In this document: positions 9,886-18,116 of the stretch, in pieces
How the letters are laid out: each line of letters starts with the position of its first letter
Position numbering within the stretch: position 1 is the first letter of the stretch
Assembly: GCA_021202335.1 (NCBI GenBank)
Contig: JAJQDE010000023.1
Location: 46,607 to 110,606 of the forward strand
DNA: 64,000 nucleotides
From: Lachnospiraceae bacterium
Lineage (GTDB): Bacteria; Bacillota; Clostridia; Lachnospirales; Lachnospiraceae
Direction: 5' to 3'
The notes under the pieces: model-generated
Told to the model about the DNA's origin: nothing
The model's database searches: none
What the model saw: the letters and a program-made list of their open reading frames with translations, nothing else
Position numbers and translations under genes: made by a program

Positions 9886-10407
9886 ATGGCAAAAAAATTT
9901 GGCAAGCTTGCATTGTTCAGCGCGCTGGCAGGCGCCGCTGCAGGAACCTGCTACTATTATTTGAAAAAAAAGGCTTCCGATTCTACTGATGATTTTGATG
10001 ACCCTGATGATTTTGGCGACTTTGACGAAGATTTGGATGATGATTTCCCTGACGGCTCCGAACCGGACGAGGCTTCCGGGGACGCTGCGGCAGACAGGAC
10101 GCGGACGCTCATTTCCATTGACCTTGATAACGCTAAGGAAAAAATCGGCGGTAAGGTCATAGAAACAATCGACAAAACAAAGGAAAAGCTCGAACAGCTC
10201 AATGTTCCCGAAAAGCTCGACAAAGCAAAGGAAATAATAAACGACAAAATATCCTCCGTTTCTTCACCCGAAACCGAATATACGCAAATGGATATGGGAG
10301 CTTCCGCCTCAAGCGCATACAAAGGCTCTGACGAAACCGCAGACAGCCGCTCCCTGACGGAGGAATTTTTTGACGACACACGCGAGGAAAAAACACCCGC
10401 GAAATAA
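9886..10407 (+). CDS. Hypothetical membrane-anchored acidic protein
   Basis: 173 residues, not assigned to a family. The N-terminus has a short hydrophobic segment (about 8-26, ALFSALAGAAAGTCYYYL) ending in KKK, then an extremely acidic run rich in Asp, Phe and Pro (about 32-58), then an amphipathic Lys/Glu helix region of YtxH-like character. AAAGGAGAA precedes ATG 9886. It is divergent from the TetR gene, so it may be under the same operator. Confidence 0.6.
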   Translation: MAKKFGKLALFSALAGAAAGTCYYYLKKKASDSTDDFDDPDDFGDFDEDLDDDFPDGSEPDEASGDAAADRTRTLISIDLDNAKEKIGGKVIETIDKTKEKLEQLNVPEKLDKAKEIINDKISSVSSPETEYTQMDMGASASSAYKGSDETADSRSLTEEFFDDTREEKTPAK

Positions 10408-10449
10408 AGAATGTGCCATTGGCAGAATGTGCCATTGGCACATTCTTTT
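10408..10449 (+). terminator. Terminator with duplicated 5' arm
   Basis: A 16-bp unit (AGAATGTGCCATTGGC) is tandemly repeated at 10408-10423 and 10424-10439. The second copy starts a perfect 10-bp hairpin (AGAATGTGCC-ATT-GGCACATTCT, 10424-10446) followed by TTTT. The first copy can pair with the same 3' arm, giving two alternative stems. Confidence 0.8.
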
Positions 10450-10455
10450 CTCGCG

Positions 10456-10491
10456 CAATCGGGCAGGGTGGAAATTACCCCTACCCGATTG
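10456..10491. repeat. Inverted repeat overlapping the HAD stop codon
   Basis: CAATCGGG...CCCGATTG (8 bp), with an inner AGGG/CCCT after one mismatch, spanning the last codons and the TAG of the HAD gene. No T-run follows on either strand. Confidence 0.55.
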
Positions 10492-11140
10492 CGGAAAACA
10501 AAAACATTCCAAGCTCCTCCACCGTTTCAAAATAAAAATCACTGTTTTTCTTCATAAATTCCCTGATTTCAGGCACATCATTTGACCAGCCTGCCCCCGC
10601 AAAAGCCGAACCGTATGCCCTCGCCATGTCATAGCCCGGCTTTAAATCGTCCACGACCAGCATTTCTTCGGGCTTTAATCCATATCGTTGCGCGATTCTT
10701 TCAAGTGCATAAGGGCTTGGCTTTCTGTTTTCAGGCAGACACTCCCAGCCAAAAATCATGTCGGGCTGCGGAAGACGGTTTGCCTCGTAATCCCTTTTTA
10801 TGTTGAAATCATAGGAATGTGACACTACACAGACAATCCCGCCATCAGCCTTTTGCCTTTCAATGATTTCCCTCATCCCGTCATATGCCCTTGGAACATG
10901 CTCTTCCACATACTCTCTCCAAATGCCGACCTCCTGCTCCATTTCCTCATCCGTCATGCCGAGCTTTTGTGTGCAATATTCCATAAAGCCGTGAAAGTTC
11001 TCGCGGAAATAGTCCTCCAGGGATATCGTCACACCGGGACGCATTATTTTAAGCGCCTTCAAAAATGCGGGATAATGGATTGTGGCAGTGCTGTTTACCA
11101 CGGTGTCATCGTGATCCAGTATAAGACATTTATAATTCAT
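10481..11140 (-). CDS. HAD-superfamily hydrolase (phosphoglycolate phosphatase-like)
   Basis: 219 residues. Motif I is DHDDTVVNS (nucleophile and acid Asp), motif II VVSHS, motif III Lys in RKPSP, motif IV VVDDLKPG, with an alpha-helical cap between I and II. It therefore hydrolyses a small phosphate ester; the substrate is unknown. I start at ATG 11140, with GGGGGATAAAGG upstream, instead of the frame opening at 11257, because motif I must sit at the N-terminus. It follows glnS by 25 bp, probably in one operon. Confidence 0.87.
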   Translation of the reverse strand: MNYKCLILDHDDTVVNSTATIHYPAFLKALKIMRPGVTISLEDYFRENFHGFMEYCTQKLGMTDEEMEQEVGIWREYVEEHVPRAYDGMREIIERQKADGGIVCVVSHSYDFNIKRDYEANRLPQPDMIFGWECLPENRKPSPYALERIAQRYGLKPEEMLVVDDLKPGYDMARAYGSAFAGAGWSNDVPEIREFMKKNSDFYFETVEELGMFLFSAIG

Positions 11141-11165
11141 ACCTTTATCCCCCGATATGCGCACT

Positions 11166-12869
11166 CTACGCGTTCTTTGGCAGCACAAACGAGCTTTTAA
11201 GCGACACAATCCTGTTAAACACAAGCGCCCCGGGCTTTGAGTCGCGGCAATCCACATTAAAAAAGCCCTGTCTTACAAACTGAAAGCTGTCATACGCCTG
11301 CGCACCCTCTAAGGCGGGCTCCACATAACAGTTTTTCAATACCGTAAGTGAATTGGGATTTAAATTGAGCGAGCCGTCCTCATTATATACGCCCTTTTCC
11401 TCGTCAATCAGATTTTCATACAGCCTGACCTCCGCCTTAACCGCATAGGGCGCGGGCACCCAATGAATCGTCCCTTTCACCTTTCTGCCGGTAAAGCCGC
11501 TGCCCTGCTTTGTTTCAGGGTCATAGGTGCAATGCACGACTGTCACGTTTCCGTTCCCGTCCTTCTCAAAGCTTTCACACTTCACAAAATATGCGCTCAT
11601 AAGGCGGACCTCATTCCCCGGAAAAAGCCTGAAATACTTTTTAGGCGGTTCCTCCATAAAGTCGTCCCTGTCTATATAAAGCTCGCTGCAAAACGGAACC
11701 TGCCTTGTGCCAAGAGACTCATTTTCCAAATTGTTCGGCACCTCGAGATATTCCACGCTCCCCTCGGGATAATTGTCTATCACAAGCTTAATCGGGTCAA
11801 GGGCAGCCATCATCCGAGGCTTTTTGAGCTTTAAGTCCTCCCTGATGCAATACTCGAGCATGGCATAATCCGTGGAGGAGTTTGCCTTGCTCACGCCGCA
11901 AAGCTCCACAAAGCGCTGAATGGATTCCGGCGTAAAGCCGCGCCTTCTAAGGGCGGCAATGGACACAAGCCGCGGATCATCCCAGCCGTCCACAATCTTA
12001 TCCTGCACCAGCTTTTTGATATATCGTTTTCCCGTAACGACATTTGTAAGATACATCTTTGCCTGCTCTATCTGCTTTGGCGGATTCGGATATTCCAGCT
12101 CTCGCACCACCCAGTCATATAAGGGTCTGTGATCCTCAAACTCAATCGTACAGACAGAATGTGTAATGCCCTCTATCGCATCCTCTATCGGGTGCGCAAA
12201 ATCATACCTCGGATAAATGCACCACTTATCGCCTGTATTGTGGTGTGTCATATGTGCCACACGGTAGATAACGGGGTCTCTCATATTGATATTGGGCGAG
12301 CTCATGTCAATGCGCGCGCGCAGCACCTTCTCGCCGTCCGCGTATTTGCCATCCTTCATATCCTCAAAAAGCCGCAGATTTTCCTCCACCGAACGCGCCG
12401 CCGAGGGATCCTCCTTACCCGGCTCCGTAAAGGAACCGCGATATTCCTTGATTTCCTCCGCCGAAAGGTCCGACACGTATGCCTTCCCTTTCTTTATCAG
12501 CCGGACTGCTCCCTCGTACATCTGCCCGAAATAATCGGATGCGAAGAAAAGCCTGTCCTCCCAATCAGCGCCAAGCCATGCCACGTCCTCCTTGATTGAT
12601 TCGACAAACTCAATGTCCTCCTTTGTGGGGTTGGTATCGTCAAAACGCAGATTGAATTTTCCGCCATACTGCTTTGCCAAATGGTAATTTACAAGAATTG
12701 CCTTTGCATGTCCGATATGAAGATATCCGTTCGGCTCCGGCGGAAAACGCGTATGCACCGTATCATACACTCCCTCCGCTAAGTCCTTGTCAATAATCTG
12801 CTCAATAAAATTTCTTGAAGCCCGTTCCTCACCCGACGCCTCATTTACATTTTTTTCTAAATCGTTCAT
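11166..12869 (-). CDS. glnS: Glutaminyl-tRNA synthetase
   Basis: Class I synthetase charging tRNA-Gln; 567 residues. The HIGH box is [14 protein letters not shown]. The second signature region reads [11 protein letters not shown], in place of the more familiar xxSKRxL. The C-terminal half carries two beta-barrel anticodon-binding domains. ATG 12869 follows GGGGGATT at SD distance; the frame also opens upstream at 12962, but that part encodes the promoter and leader. A structured repeat sits in the leader. Clostridia often use GlnRS in place of the GatCAB route. Confidence 0.96.
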   Translation of the reverse strand: MNDLEKNVNEASGEERASRNFIEQIIDKDLAEGVYDTVHTRFPPEPNGYLHIGHAKAILVNYHLAKQYGGKFNLRFDDTNPTKEDIEFVESIKEDVAWLGADWEDRLFFASDYFGQMYEGAVRLIKKGKAYVSDLSAEEIKEYRGSFTEPGKEDPSAARSVEENLRLFEDMKDGKYADGEKVLRARIDMSSPNINMRDPVIYRVAHMTHHNTGDKWCIYPRYDFAHPIEDAIEGITHSVCTIEFEDHRPLYDWVVRELEYPNPPKQIEQAKMYLTNVVTGKRYIKKLVQDKIVDGWDDPRLVSIAALRRRGFTPESIQRFVELCGVSKANSSTDYAMLEYCIREDLKLKKPRMMAALDPIKLVIDNYPEGSVEYLEVPNNLENESLGTRQVPFCSELYIDRDDFMEEPPKKYFRLFPGNEVRLMSAYFVKCESFEKDGNGNVTVVHCTYDPETKQGSGFTGRKVKGTIHWVPAPYAVKAEVRLYENLIDEEKGVYNEDGSLNLNPNSLTVLKNCYVEPALEGAQAYDSFQFVRQGFFNVDCRDSKPGALVFNRIVSLKSSFVLPKNA

Positions 12870-12879
12870 TTCAATCCCC

Positions 12880-12930
12880 CATTCCGAAGCATTAGCGACG
12901 TGATGCAGCACAAGCTGTTTGTGACGCTCC
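12880..12930. repeat. Structured dispersed repeat, copy B (glnS leader)
   Basis: Plus strand CATTCCGAAGCATTAGCGACG...TTTGTGACGCTCC. It matches the copy near 20264-20338 at both ends, with a shorter middle. It lies inside the transcribed leader of glnS, just before the ribosome site. Confidence 0.65.
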
Positions 12931-12967
12931 CGCGTCCTCACCTTTTGCCGCCTTACGCTCATGCTCC

Positions 12968-12997
12968 ATTTTAATATATATTGTCATGGTTTGTAAA
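12968..12997 (-). promoter_or_regulatory. glnS promoter
   Basis: -35 TTTACA (12992-12997), 18 bp, -10 TAAAAT (12968-12973). The leader is about 90 nt and contains the repeat at 12880-12930. No T-box specifier or antiterminator is visible. Confidence 0.6.
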
Positions 12998-13047
12998 GCG
13001 TTTTATTTTGCGCTCTGTTATCGTGTTCGCTGTGGCTGCATTTTCCT

Positions 13048-13275
13048 TTATCTCATTATCAGTGTAAACCTGTTTTTTTCAAATTCAAGCAGCCCCTCGT
13101 TTCTCATTTTACAAAGCTCGTTGGACATTGCGCTGCGGTCTACCGACAGAAAATCCGCAAGCTGTTGGCGGTTAAAGGGAATGGTAAATGTAGGGCTGTT
13201 TTGAAGCTTTGATTCTTCAGAGAGATATGACATCAGCTTTTCCCGCGTAGTACGTTTTATTGTAGTATCATACAG
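13048..13275 (-). pseudogene. Remnant of a Crp/Fnr-family regulator (HTH domain only)
   Basis: The open stretch encodes KRTTREKLMSYL, then FNRQQLADFLSVDRSAMSNEL and a closing winged-helix strand. This is the C-terminal HTH_Crp domain. The cAMP/FeS-type sensor domain expected upstream is missing, and an in-frame TGA lies at 13276-13278. An internal ATG at 13233 could still give a 61-residue DNA-binding stub. The next gene, on the opposite strand, is a broken ferredoxin, so the two probably belonged to one decayed redox or nitrosative-stress locus. Confidence 0.75.
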
Positions 13276-13313
13276 TCATGAAGTCAATAAAAACAAATAT
13301 AAGGGGGATTTCC

Positions 13314-13578
13314 ATGCTTAGAAAAATTATCAAAATCGACGAAGAAAAATGCAACGGCTGCGGTTTGTGCGCATCCGCCTGCCATGAGGGAGCAATTGAA
13401 ATGACAAACGGAAAGGCAAGGCTTGCACGCGAGGATTACTGCGACGGGCTTGGCGGCGGACTGCACCGCCTACGCCTACGGCGGTATTGAAAACGCGGTT
13501 AAAAGGGCTTTACAGGCAAGCGGCAAAATAATTCCGTGGCAGGTAGTTACCATATCCACGGACGGGCGTATTATATAA
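13314..13578 (+). pseudogene. Broken 4Fe-4S ferredoxin-family protein
   Basis: ATG 13314 follows AAGGGGG. The first cluster motif CNGCGLCASACHE and the start of the next (DYCDGLG) are intact, then the frame changes and stops at 13490. In the next frame the sequence resumes as DCTAYAYGGIENAVKRALQ...IPWQVVTISTDGRI and ends at 13578. I recognise these blocks as later parts of the same roughly 250-residue clostridial ferredoxin family. Two internal deletions are therefore likely (about CDGLG|DCTAYAYG and AYG|GIENAV). Domain order is preserved but the second cluster is lost. Confidence 0.75.
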
Positions 13579-13622
13579 TCGAAGTTCATATTACGGAAAT
13601 AGGTATTGACAGACACCGTGTA

Positions 13623-13659
13623 AGAGCGTATAGAAAGCAAATCTATACGCTCTGTTTTT
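13623..13659 (+). terminator. Strong intrinsic terminator after the ferredoxin remnant
   Basis: AGAGCGTATAGA, loop AAGCAAA, TCTATACGCTCT: a perfect 12-bp stem, then GTTTTTG. It lies 45 bp after the broken ferredoxin, and 7 bp before the 3' end of the GH43 region on the other strand. Confidence 0.85.
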
Positions 13660-13665
13660 GCCTTT

Positions 13666-14028
13666 CTAATACTCCACATCCGTCACATAAAACGTCGCGT
13701 TTCCGCTTCCGCCAGTCAGCGTCAACACATCATCAACAATCGCAAGGTAATACCCCGGATATGCCGCGCTCTCAAAGGAAATCCCGCTTTCGTCGTCAAG
13801 CCCCATAACCGTGTGAAAGGTCTGCCGCAGCTCAAGCTCCTCGGAAATGACAGACTCCTGCTCAAGCGTCACGCTTAAATCCTCGTTTGCAGTGATATAA
13901 AGCCCCGGCTTATTCTCCGACCGGATTGAAACATACACATCGTTTGCTGTGTCCGCTTTTCCGCGGCAAATCACCCATTGGAGATCCTGCTCCTCAAAAT
14001 CATATTCCTCCTCAGGATCAGGATCGCT
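13666..14028 (-). pseudogene. Severed C-terminal linker and AbfB-like domain of the GH43 protein
   Basis: This stretch is in the same frame as, and directly after, the TAA at 14029-14031 that ends the GH43 gene. It reads SDPDPEEEYDF (an acidic Pro/Glu linker) and then a domain with NDVYVSIRS, PGLYIT, YPGYYLAIV and NATFYVTD. That is the repeat pattern of an AbfB-type beta-trefoil arabinose-binding module. No good start codon or SD precedes it; the GTG at 13974 is internal. It was evidently part of the upstream protein. Confidence 0.8.
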
Positions 14029-15330
14029 TTAAAGTCCGCACGCAATCGCTGTGTATGGGTATGCGTTGTCGCTTGCGGAATTGACAAAATACTCATGCCC
14101 TATTGCCTCGCCCGTCGCAAGCGAAATGTACGACGCGATACCGCCAATGCCCGCCGCCGACTCGGTCACATATGAAATTGCGCCGTCCTCGTCAAAGAAA
14201 AGCTCAGCAATGCACGCACTGCGCCGATAACCGCTGCCGCCCGCAAGCGACCCGTCATGATAAATCATATATGTATGTCCCTTGAAGTCAAATACCGCGG
14301 GATGGTTCGTGTTTGAGGTTGTCGTCGCGTACATCAGAGCCCCGCCGCTGTATGTCCACTTTCCATCCATAAGCGAATCCGTAGTCGCATAAGCTAAGCG
14401 CTCGCGCCAACCCCACGCATAAAACAGATAATATGAGCCATAATAATTCCCCTCTGCGTCCTGCCTGCGGTAAAGCCACGGCGCTTCGGTGTAGCTTATC
14501 AAGGTGGACTGCATATTTATAATATCTGCCTCGTTGGTCGATGAATCGCTCGTGATTTTGCCGTCGCCGTTTAAATCCTTGACGGAAATCATGTCCTCAT
14601 TTAACTCGCAAATATAGAACAGCCCATTTCCCCACGCCAAATATCGATGCTCCTCGCCGTTTTCGTCCGTTTCAATCCAAACAGTCGGATCTATGTCATT
14701 CCATGTGCTTGTTTCATTTGTCGTGGTTGAGCCTGAAACAAGCGGCTCTCCAATATCAACAAAAGTCCCTGTCGGGCTGTCGGAAACAGCCACGCCGATT
14801 GACTGCCGCCCACCGTCCGTCGCGTCCCATGTGCAATAATACAGATAATATTTATATGATTTTGACTCCGTGTCGTAATGTTTTGCGACCTGCGCCGCCC
14901 ATGCGCTCGTTGTGCCGCTCGCCCACGATACCTCATCTTTTGCCATCGTCATGATGACACCTTCATATGTCCAATTAAGCAGATCGGTTGTCGAATAGCA
15001 GAGGTATTCGGGGATAACGTAGGAATCGCCTGTCGCCGTGTCATGCCCTGTGTAAAGGTATACCGTATCGCCGTCCACCAAAACCGACGGATCACCGCCG
15101 TAGATATAGTCGCCGTCCTCGCTGTAACCGACTATCGGATTAGTGTAGGCGGAAGCCGCAAGCCCCACCCCGCCGTCCGGCACATTCGCAAGCTCTGTTT
15201 TACTCCGCGTAACCGTATACTCATCCGCCATTGTCGGCGTTGTCACAGCCTCCGAGCCGCTTACGCCGCACGCAGTCAAAGCTGTTGTTATTGCTATTGT
15301 TGTGAATGTTGAAATAAATCTATTTTTCAT
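14029..15330 (-). CDS. GH43-family glycoside hydrolase, lipoprotein
   Basis: Five-bladed beta-propeller arabinofuranosidase/xylosidase-type enzyme acting on plant arabinan or xylan side chains outside the cell; 433 residues. The signal peptide ends in lipobox LTAC, so it is lipid-anchored. The three catalytic acids are visible: Asp in GGDPSVLVDGD, Asp in WNDIDPTVW, Glu in YTEAPWLYR. AGGAGG precedes ATG 15330. The frame is cut by TAA 14029-14031 just before the linker and sugar-binding domain, so the product is probably catalytic but lacks its binding module. It stands alone, without transporter genes. Confidence 0.88.
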   Translation of the reverse strand: MKNRFISTFTTIAITTALTACGVSGSEAVTTPTMADEYTVTRSKTELANVPDGGVGLAASAYTNPIVGYSEDGDYIYGGDPSVLVDGDTVYLYTGHDTATGDSYVIPEYLCYSTTDLLNWTYEGVIMTMAKDEVSWASGTTSAWAAQVAKHYDTESKSYKYYLYYCTWDATDGGRQSIGVAVSDSPTGTFVDIGEPLVSGSTTTNETSTWNDIDPTVWIETDENGEEHRYLAWGNGLFYICELNEDMISVKDLNGDGKITSDSSTNEADIINMQSTLISYTEAPWLYRRQDAEGNYYGSYYLFYAWGWRERLAYATTDSLMDGKWTYSGGALMYATTTSNTNHPAVFDFKGHTYMIYHDGSLAGGSGYRRSACIAELFFDEDGAISYVTESAAGIGGIASYISLATGEAIGHEYFVNSASDNAYPYTAIACGL

Positions 15331-15378
15331 GGGGTAGCCTCCTGTGATATTGCTGTATTTCTATATGTCTTACACCTA

Positions 15379-16791
15379 CTACTCAATCAGCCTTTCCAAT
15401 ACCTCTATAATTTTTCCCCTTTCGTTACTGCCGTTTGTATTAAATCTCAGCAAAGGTATTTTATAAAGCTCCATTATATGATTTTTCAATAAATCTCTTG
15501 TGGCTTGAATCTTGTTATCTTGATGGTATTTATATCCATCAACTTCTATCGCCAATAAAGGTTTTTTGCCAATTCTGTTATATATCAAAAAATCCAAATG
15601 TGTTGCCGGATTCATTGCATACCGACATTCATCCTCATTCAATAGTTCCGGATTTTTAATCAGCATATTCAGCGGAAAATGGCAAACAACATCTAAGCTT
15701 GAGTATTTATTATCGGAAATAATTTCCTCGATTAACGAATACATTAAATTTTCCGAATCATATTCTGATATCTTTTTATGCTTTTGCAGATATGCCGATC
15801 TTTCCTTAGTATACTGCTTGTAAAGATAATCAAAAATAGAATAGATTTTACTTTCAGTAACTTCAAAATTGTTATATTGAATGTAATCTATCAAATCCGT
15901 TATATTATGTTCCTTAATCTGCTTATTTCCTGTTCCAATCAACATCAATTTTTTCTTAGCTCTTGATACGGCGACATTAATTAAATATGGATCATCCGCA
16001 AAATCAGATATTTCATCATCCACCGTTGATATGATTATATTATCCTTTTCCCTTCCTTGAAACTTATGAACTGTATCTGCATCAATATCTGTGATCTCCC
16101 GACGTAATGCCTCTACTTGATTTTTATACGGCGCTATAATTCCTGTTTCTCTTGGATTTGAAACATATTTCGGAATAATCTCATTTTTAATTACATCAAT
16201 CTGACGTTGACTATAGTGGTTGCGCTCATGATTTCCCTCAACCGTTTTTACCACCGATAAAACATCCCGTTCTCCTTTATCTGTCGTCATTATAATCAAT
16301 TCCCCGCGATAAAACTTTTGATTGCAAAAATTGATTATTTGGGGATGGCATCTATAATGCTCCCTCAGTAATGTTTGCGTTACATTTGGCATAACGTCCA
16401 AAACTGATTGCAAAAAGCTTTTTGTATATTGATAACCTTCATTAACATTAAAAGTGTCAAATATAGCTTTCGCTTTAGCTTTTATATCATCTGTAACGAC
16501 ATTAGGAAGCTGTTTAGTATCGCCTACAATAACAGCATTTTTTGCACAGGAAAGTGCCAACGCACCTGTGGCAATATCTACCTGCGATGCTTCATCCATA
16601 ATAAGATAATCATATATCACATCCGACTTCAGGCTGGTTCTCGATGAAAATGTTGTGCTTAATACAACCGGATATTCAGACAAAAAGTCATATGGTTCTT
16701 TCCGTAAATTTTCTTCACTGAATATTCTTCGGCTGCTATTGTCGCCATATCTTCTTGCCAGTTTATCTTTTAGTACAACCATTGATTGCAT
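15379..16791 (-). CDS. SF1 helicase, C-terminal half with DUF2726-like nuclease-fold tail
   Basis: 470 residues. DEASQ (Walker B, motif II), a Q/GDTKQLP motif III, VHKFQGREKD (motif V) and VAVSRAKKKL (motif VI) identify a Upf1/Dna2-type superfamily 1 helicase. The last 100 or so residues (HLDFLIYN...LLAIEVDGYKYH) match the DUF2726 restriction-endonuclease-like fold with catalytic-type Asp/Glu and Val-Asp-Gly. It is a continuation of the 16770-18104 frame; the two overlap by 22 bp in different frames. ATG 16791 has no SD, so this half is probably not translated on its own. AT-rich compared with both flanks. Confidence 0.85.
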   Translation of the reverse strand: MQSMVVLKDKLARRYGDNSSRRIFSEENLRKEPYDFLSEYPVVLSTTFSSRTSLKSDVIYDYLIMDEASQVDIATGALALSCAKNAVIVGDTKQLPNVVTDDIKAKAKAIFDTFNVNEGYQYTKSFLQSVLDVMPNVTQTLLREHYRCHPQIINFCNQKFYRGELIIMTTDKGERDVLSVVKTVEGNHERNHYSQRQIDVIKNEIIPKYVSNPRETGIIAPYKNQVEALRREITDIDADTVHKFQGREKDNIIISTVDDEISDFADDPYLINVAVSRAKKKLMLIGTGNKQIKEHNITDLIDYIQYNNFEVTESKIYSIFDYLYKQYTKERSAYLQKHKKISEYDSENLMYSLIEEIISDNKYSSLDVVCHFPLNMLIKNPELLNEDECRYAMNPATHLDFLIYNRIGKKPLLAIEVDGYKYHQDNKIQATRDLLKNHIMELYKIPLLRFNTNGSNERGKIIEVLERLIE

Positions 16792-18104
16792 AAGTCTTCA
16801 AGCAGATTTTCATCAGTACTGCTTAGATACCTTTCAATATCTGCAATTTCCGCAGCTAGTTCCACTTGCTTTGTGCGATAATACATAGCCTGAAAGGTAG
16901 TGATTATTCTTGAAATATCTTGTTTGTATAAATTCCAATCTGTTATTCCATATTTTAAAAAAGCCTTTATTTTAAACCAAAGCCCTATTGTTTTTTCATT
17001 TTCGGAAATCAACTGGCACTCCTGCCACAAAAGCATCCAATACTTTGATGATAAATTTTTCTTCAGCCTTATATTTTCCGTATTAACATCAGATTCTTCC
17101 AAATACTGATTGAAATACTCCAATTCAGTAACCAATTGAGAAAGCTCCTGCCTCAAGCACGCTAATCTTTCCTGCTTATCGAAAACATTTTTTAATTGAG
17201 CAGACTGCTCTGATATTTTTCTATACAAATCGCTCTGATTTTCTTCTATTTTCCATGACGAAAAATCCGGATAATTCACATTCTGATGTTCAATAAAATC
17301 TTTCTTATTATGAGAACTCCCTAATGTAGCCGCAACAAATCCTAAACTATATTTCGACGAAGATAATTTTTCATATACATTTTCAGTAGCCGAATTATTA
17401 TTAGATACTATTTGAACCGTTTTTCCCTGCATTAACACATTGGCAATAATATTTAATATGGTCTGCGTCTTTCCTGTCCCGGGCGGTCCCTGAATCACGC
17501 TAATCTGATTTTCCATAGCATTTTTTACTGCCTTATATTGGCTGTTATTGCATCCAAACGGAAAAATCGGTGTATATTCATCCACATTTTTTTCGGCTTG
17601 CAGTAAAGACGGATTTAAATATTTAGCTAATGCTGTATCTTCATCTACAAAGGATATCTTCTCAAACCTCTCAGCCAAAAGCTTTTTACCGGTATTCTCA
17701 TCTCTAATATTGCTTAAATCGGCAATCTGCTTTATGTATTCAAATACATCAGCAGACTGGCTATGACTTAAACAGGATTTCTTAATATGCAATTCGCTTT
17801 GTCGGTAATCTCTTTCACTTCCATCGCCAAAACAAATATGCCAATAAGATTCAGAGTCACCTTTAAACACATATATGGCGTTAACATTAAAAAGCTCGCG
17901 TCCCTCCCTGCTAATACGATACATTTTAGGATTCAAAGCTTCCGGATCAATTAATTTTTCCACATTCGCAAATTTATAGGTATATGTTTTCCCATTATTA
18001 TATTTTACATCCCAATTTTGTGCGCTTTCATTGCATATGCATGATTTTATCTCAGAAGTCTTTATTTCACCCTTAATAATTACCATATTATTTTTTGTAT
18101 TCAT
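16770..18104 (-). CDS. SF1 helicase, N-terminal half (frameshifted)
   Basis: 444 residues. An N-terminal OB-like region is followed by a Q-motif area and Walker A (QGPPGTGKTQTILNI), motif Ia (IVSNNNSATENV), then a long coiled insertion before the shift. It stops at 16770 with ENLLEDLCNQWLY. With one more CAAT copy at 16781-16788 the frame would run on as EDLCNQSMVVLKDK into the C-terminal half, giving a protein of about 910 residues. ATG 18104 has GTGAGG upstream and lies 12 bp after the Fic stop, so the two genes form an operon. Confidence 0.85.
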   Translation of the reverse strand: MNTKNNMVIIKGEIKTSEIKSCICNESAQNWDVKYNNGKTYTYKFANVEKLIDPEALNPKMYRISREGRELFNVNAIYVFKGDSESYWHICFGDGSERDYRQSELHIKKSCLSHSQSADVFEYIKQIADLSNIRDENTGKKLLAERFEKISFVDEDTALAKYLNPSLLQAEKNVDEYTPIFPFGCNNSQYKAVKNAMENQISVIQGPPGTGKTQTILNIIANVLMQGKTVQIVSNNNSATENVYEKLSSSKYSLGFVAATLGSSHNKKDFIEHQNVNYPDFSSWKIEENQSDLYRKISEQSAQLKNVFDKQERLACLRQELSQLVTELEYFNQYLEESDVNTENIRLKKNLSSKYWMLLWQECQLISENEKTIGLWFKIKAFLKYGITDWNLYKQDISRIITTFQAMYYRTKQVELAAEIADIERYLSSTDENLLEDLCNQWLY

Positions 18105-18116
18105 AAATACCTCACT

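Noticed and set aside
16770..16791. Programmed ribosomal frameshift in the helicase
   Set aside because: No slippery heptamer or following pseudoknot is visible; loss of a CAAT unit explains it.
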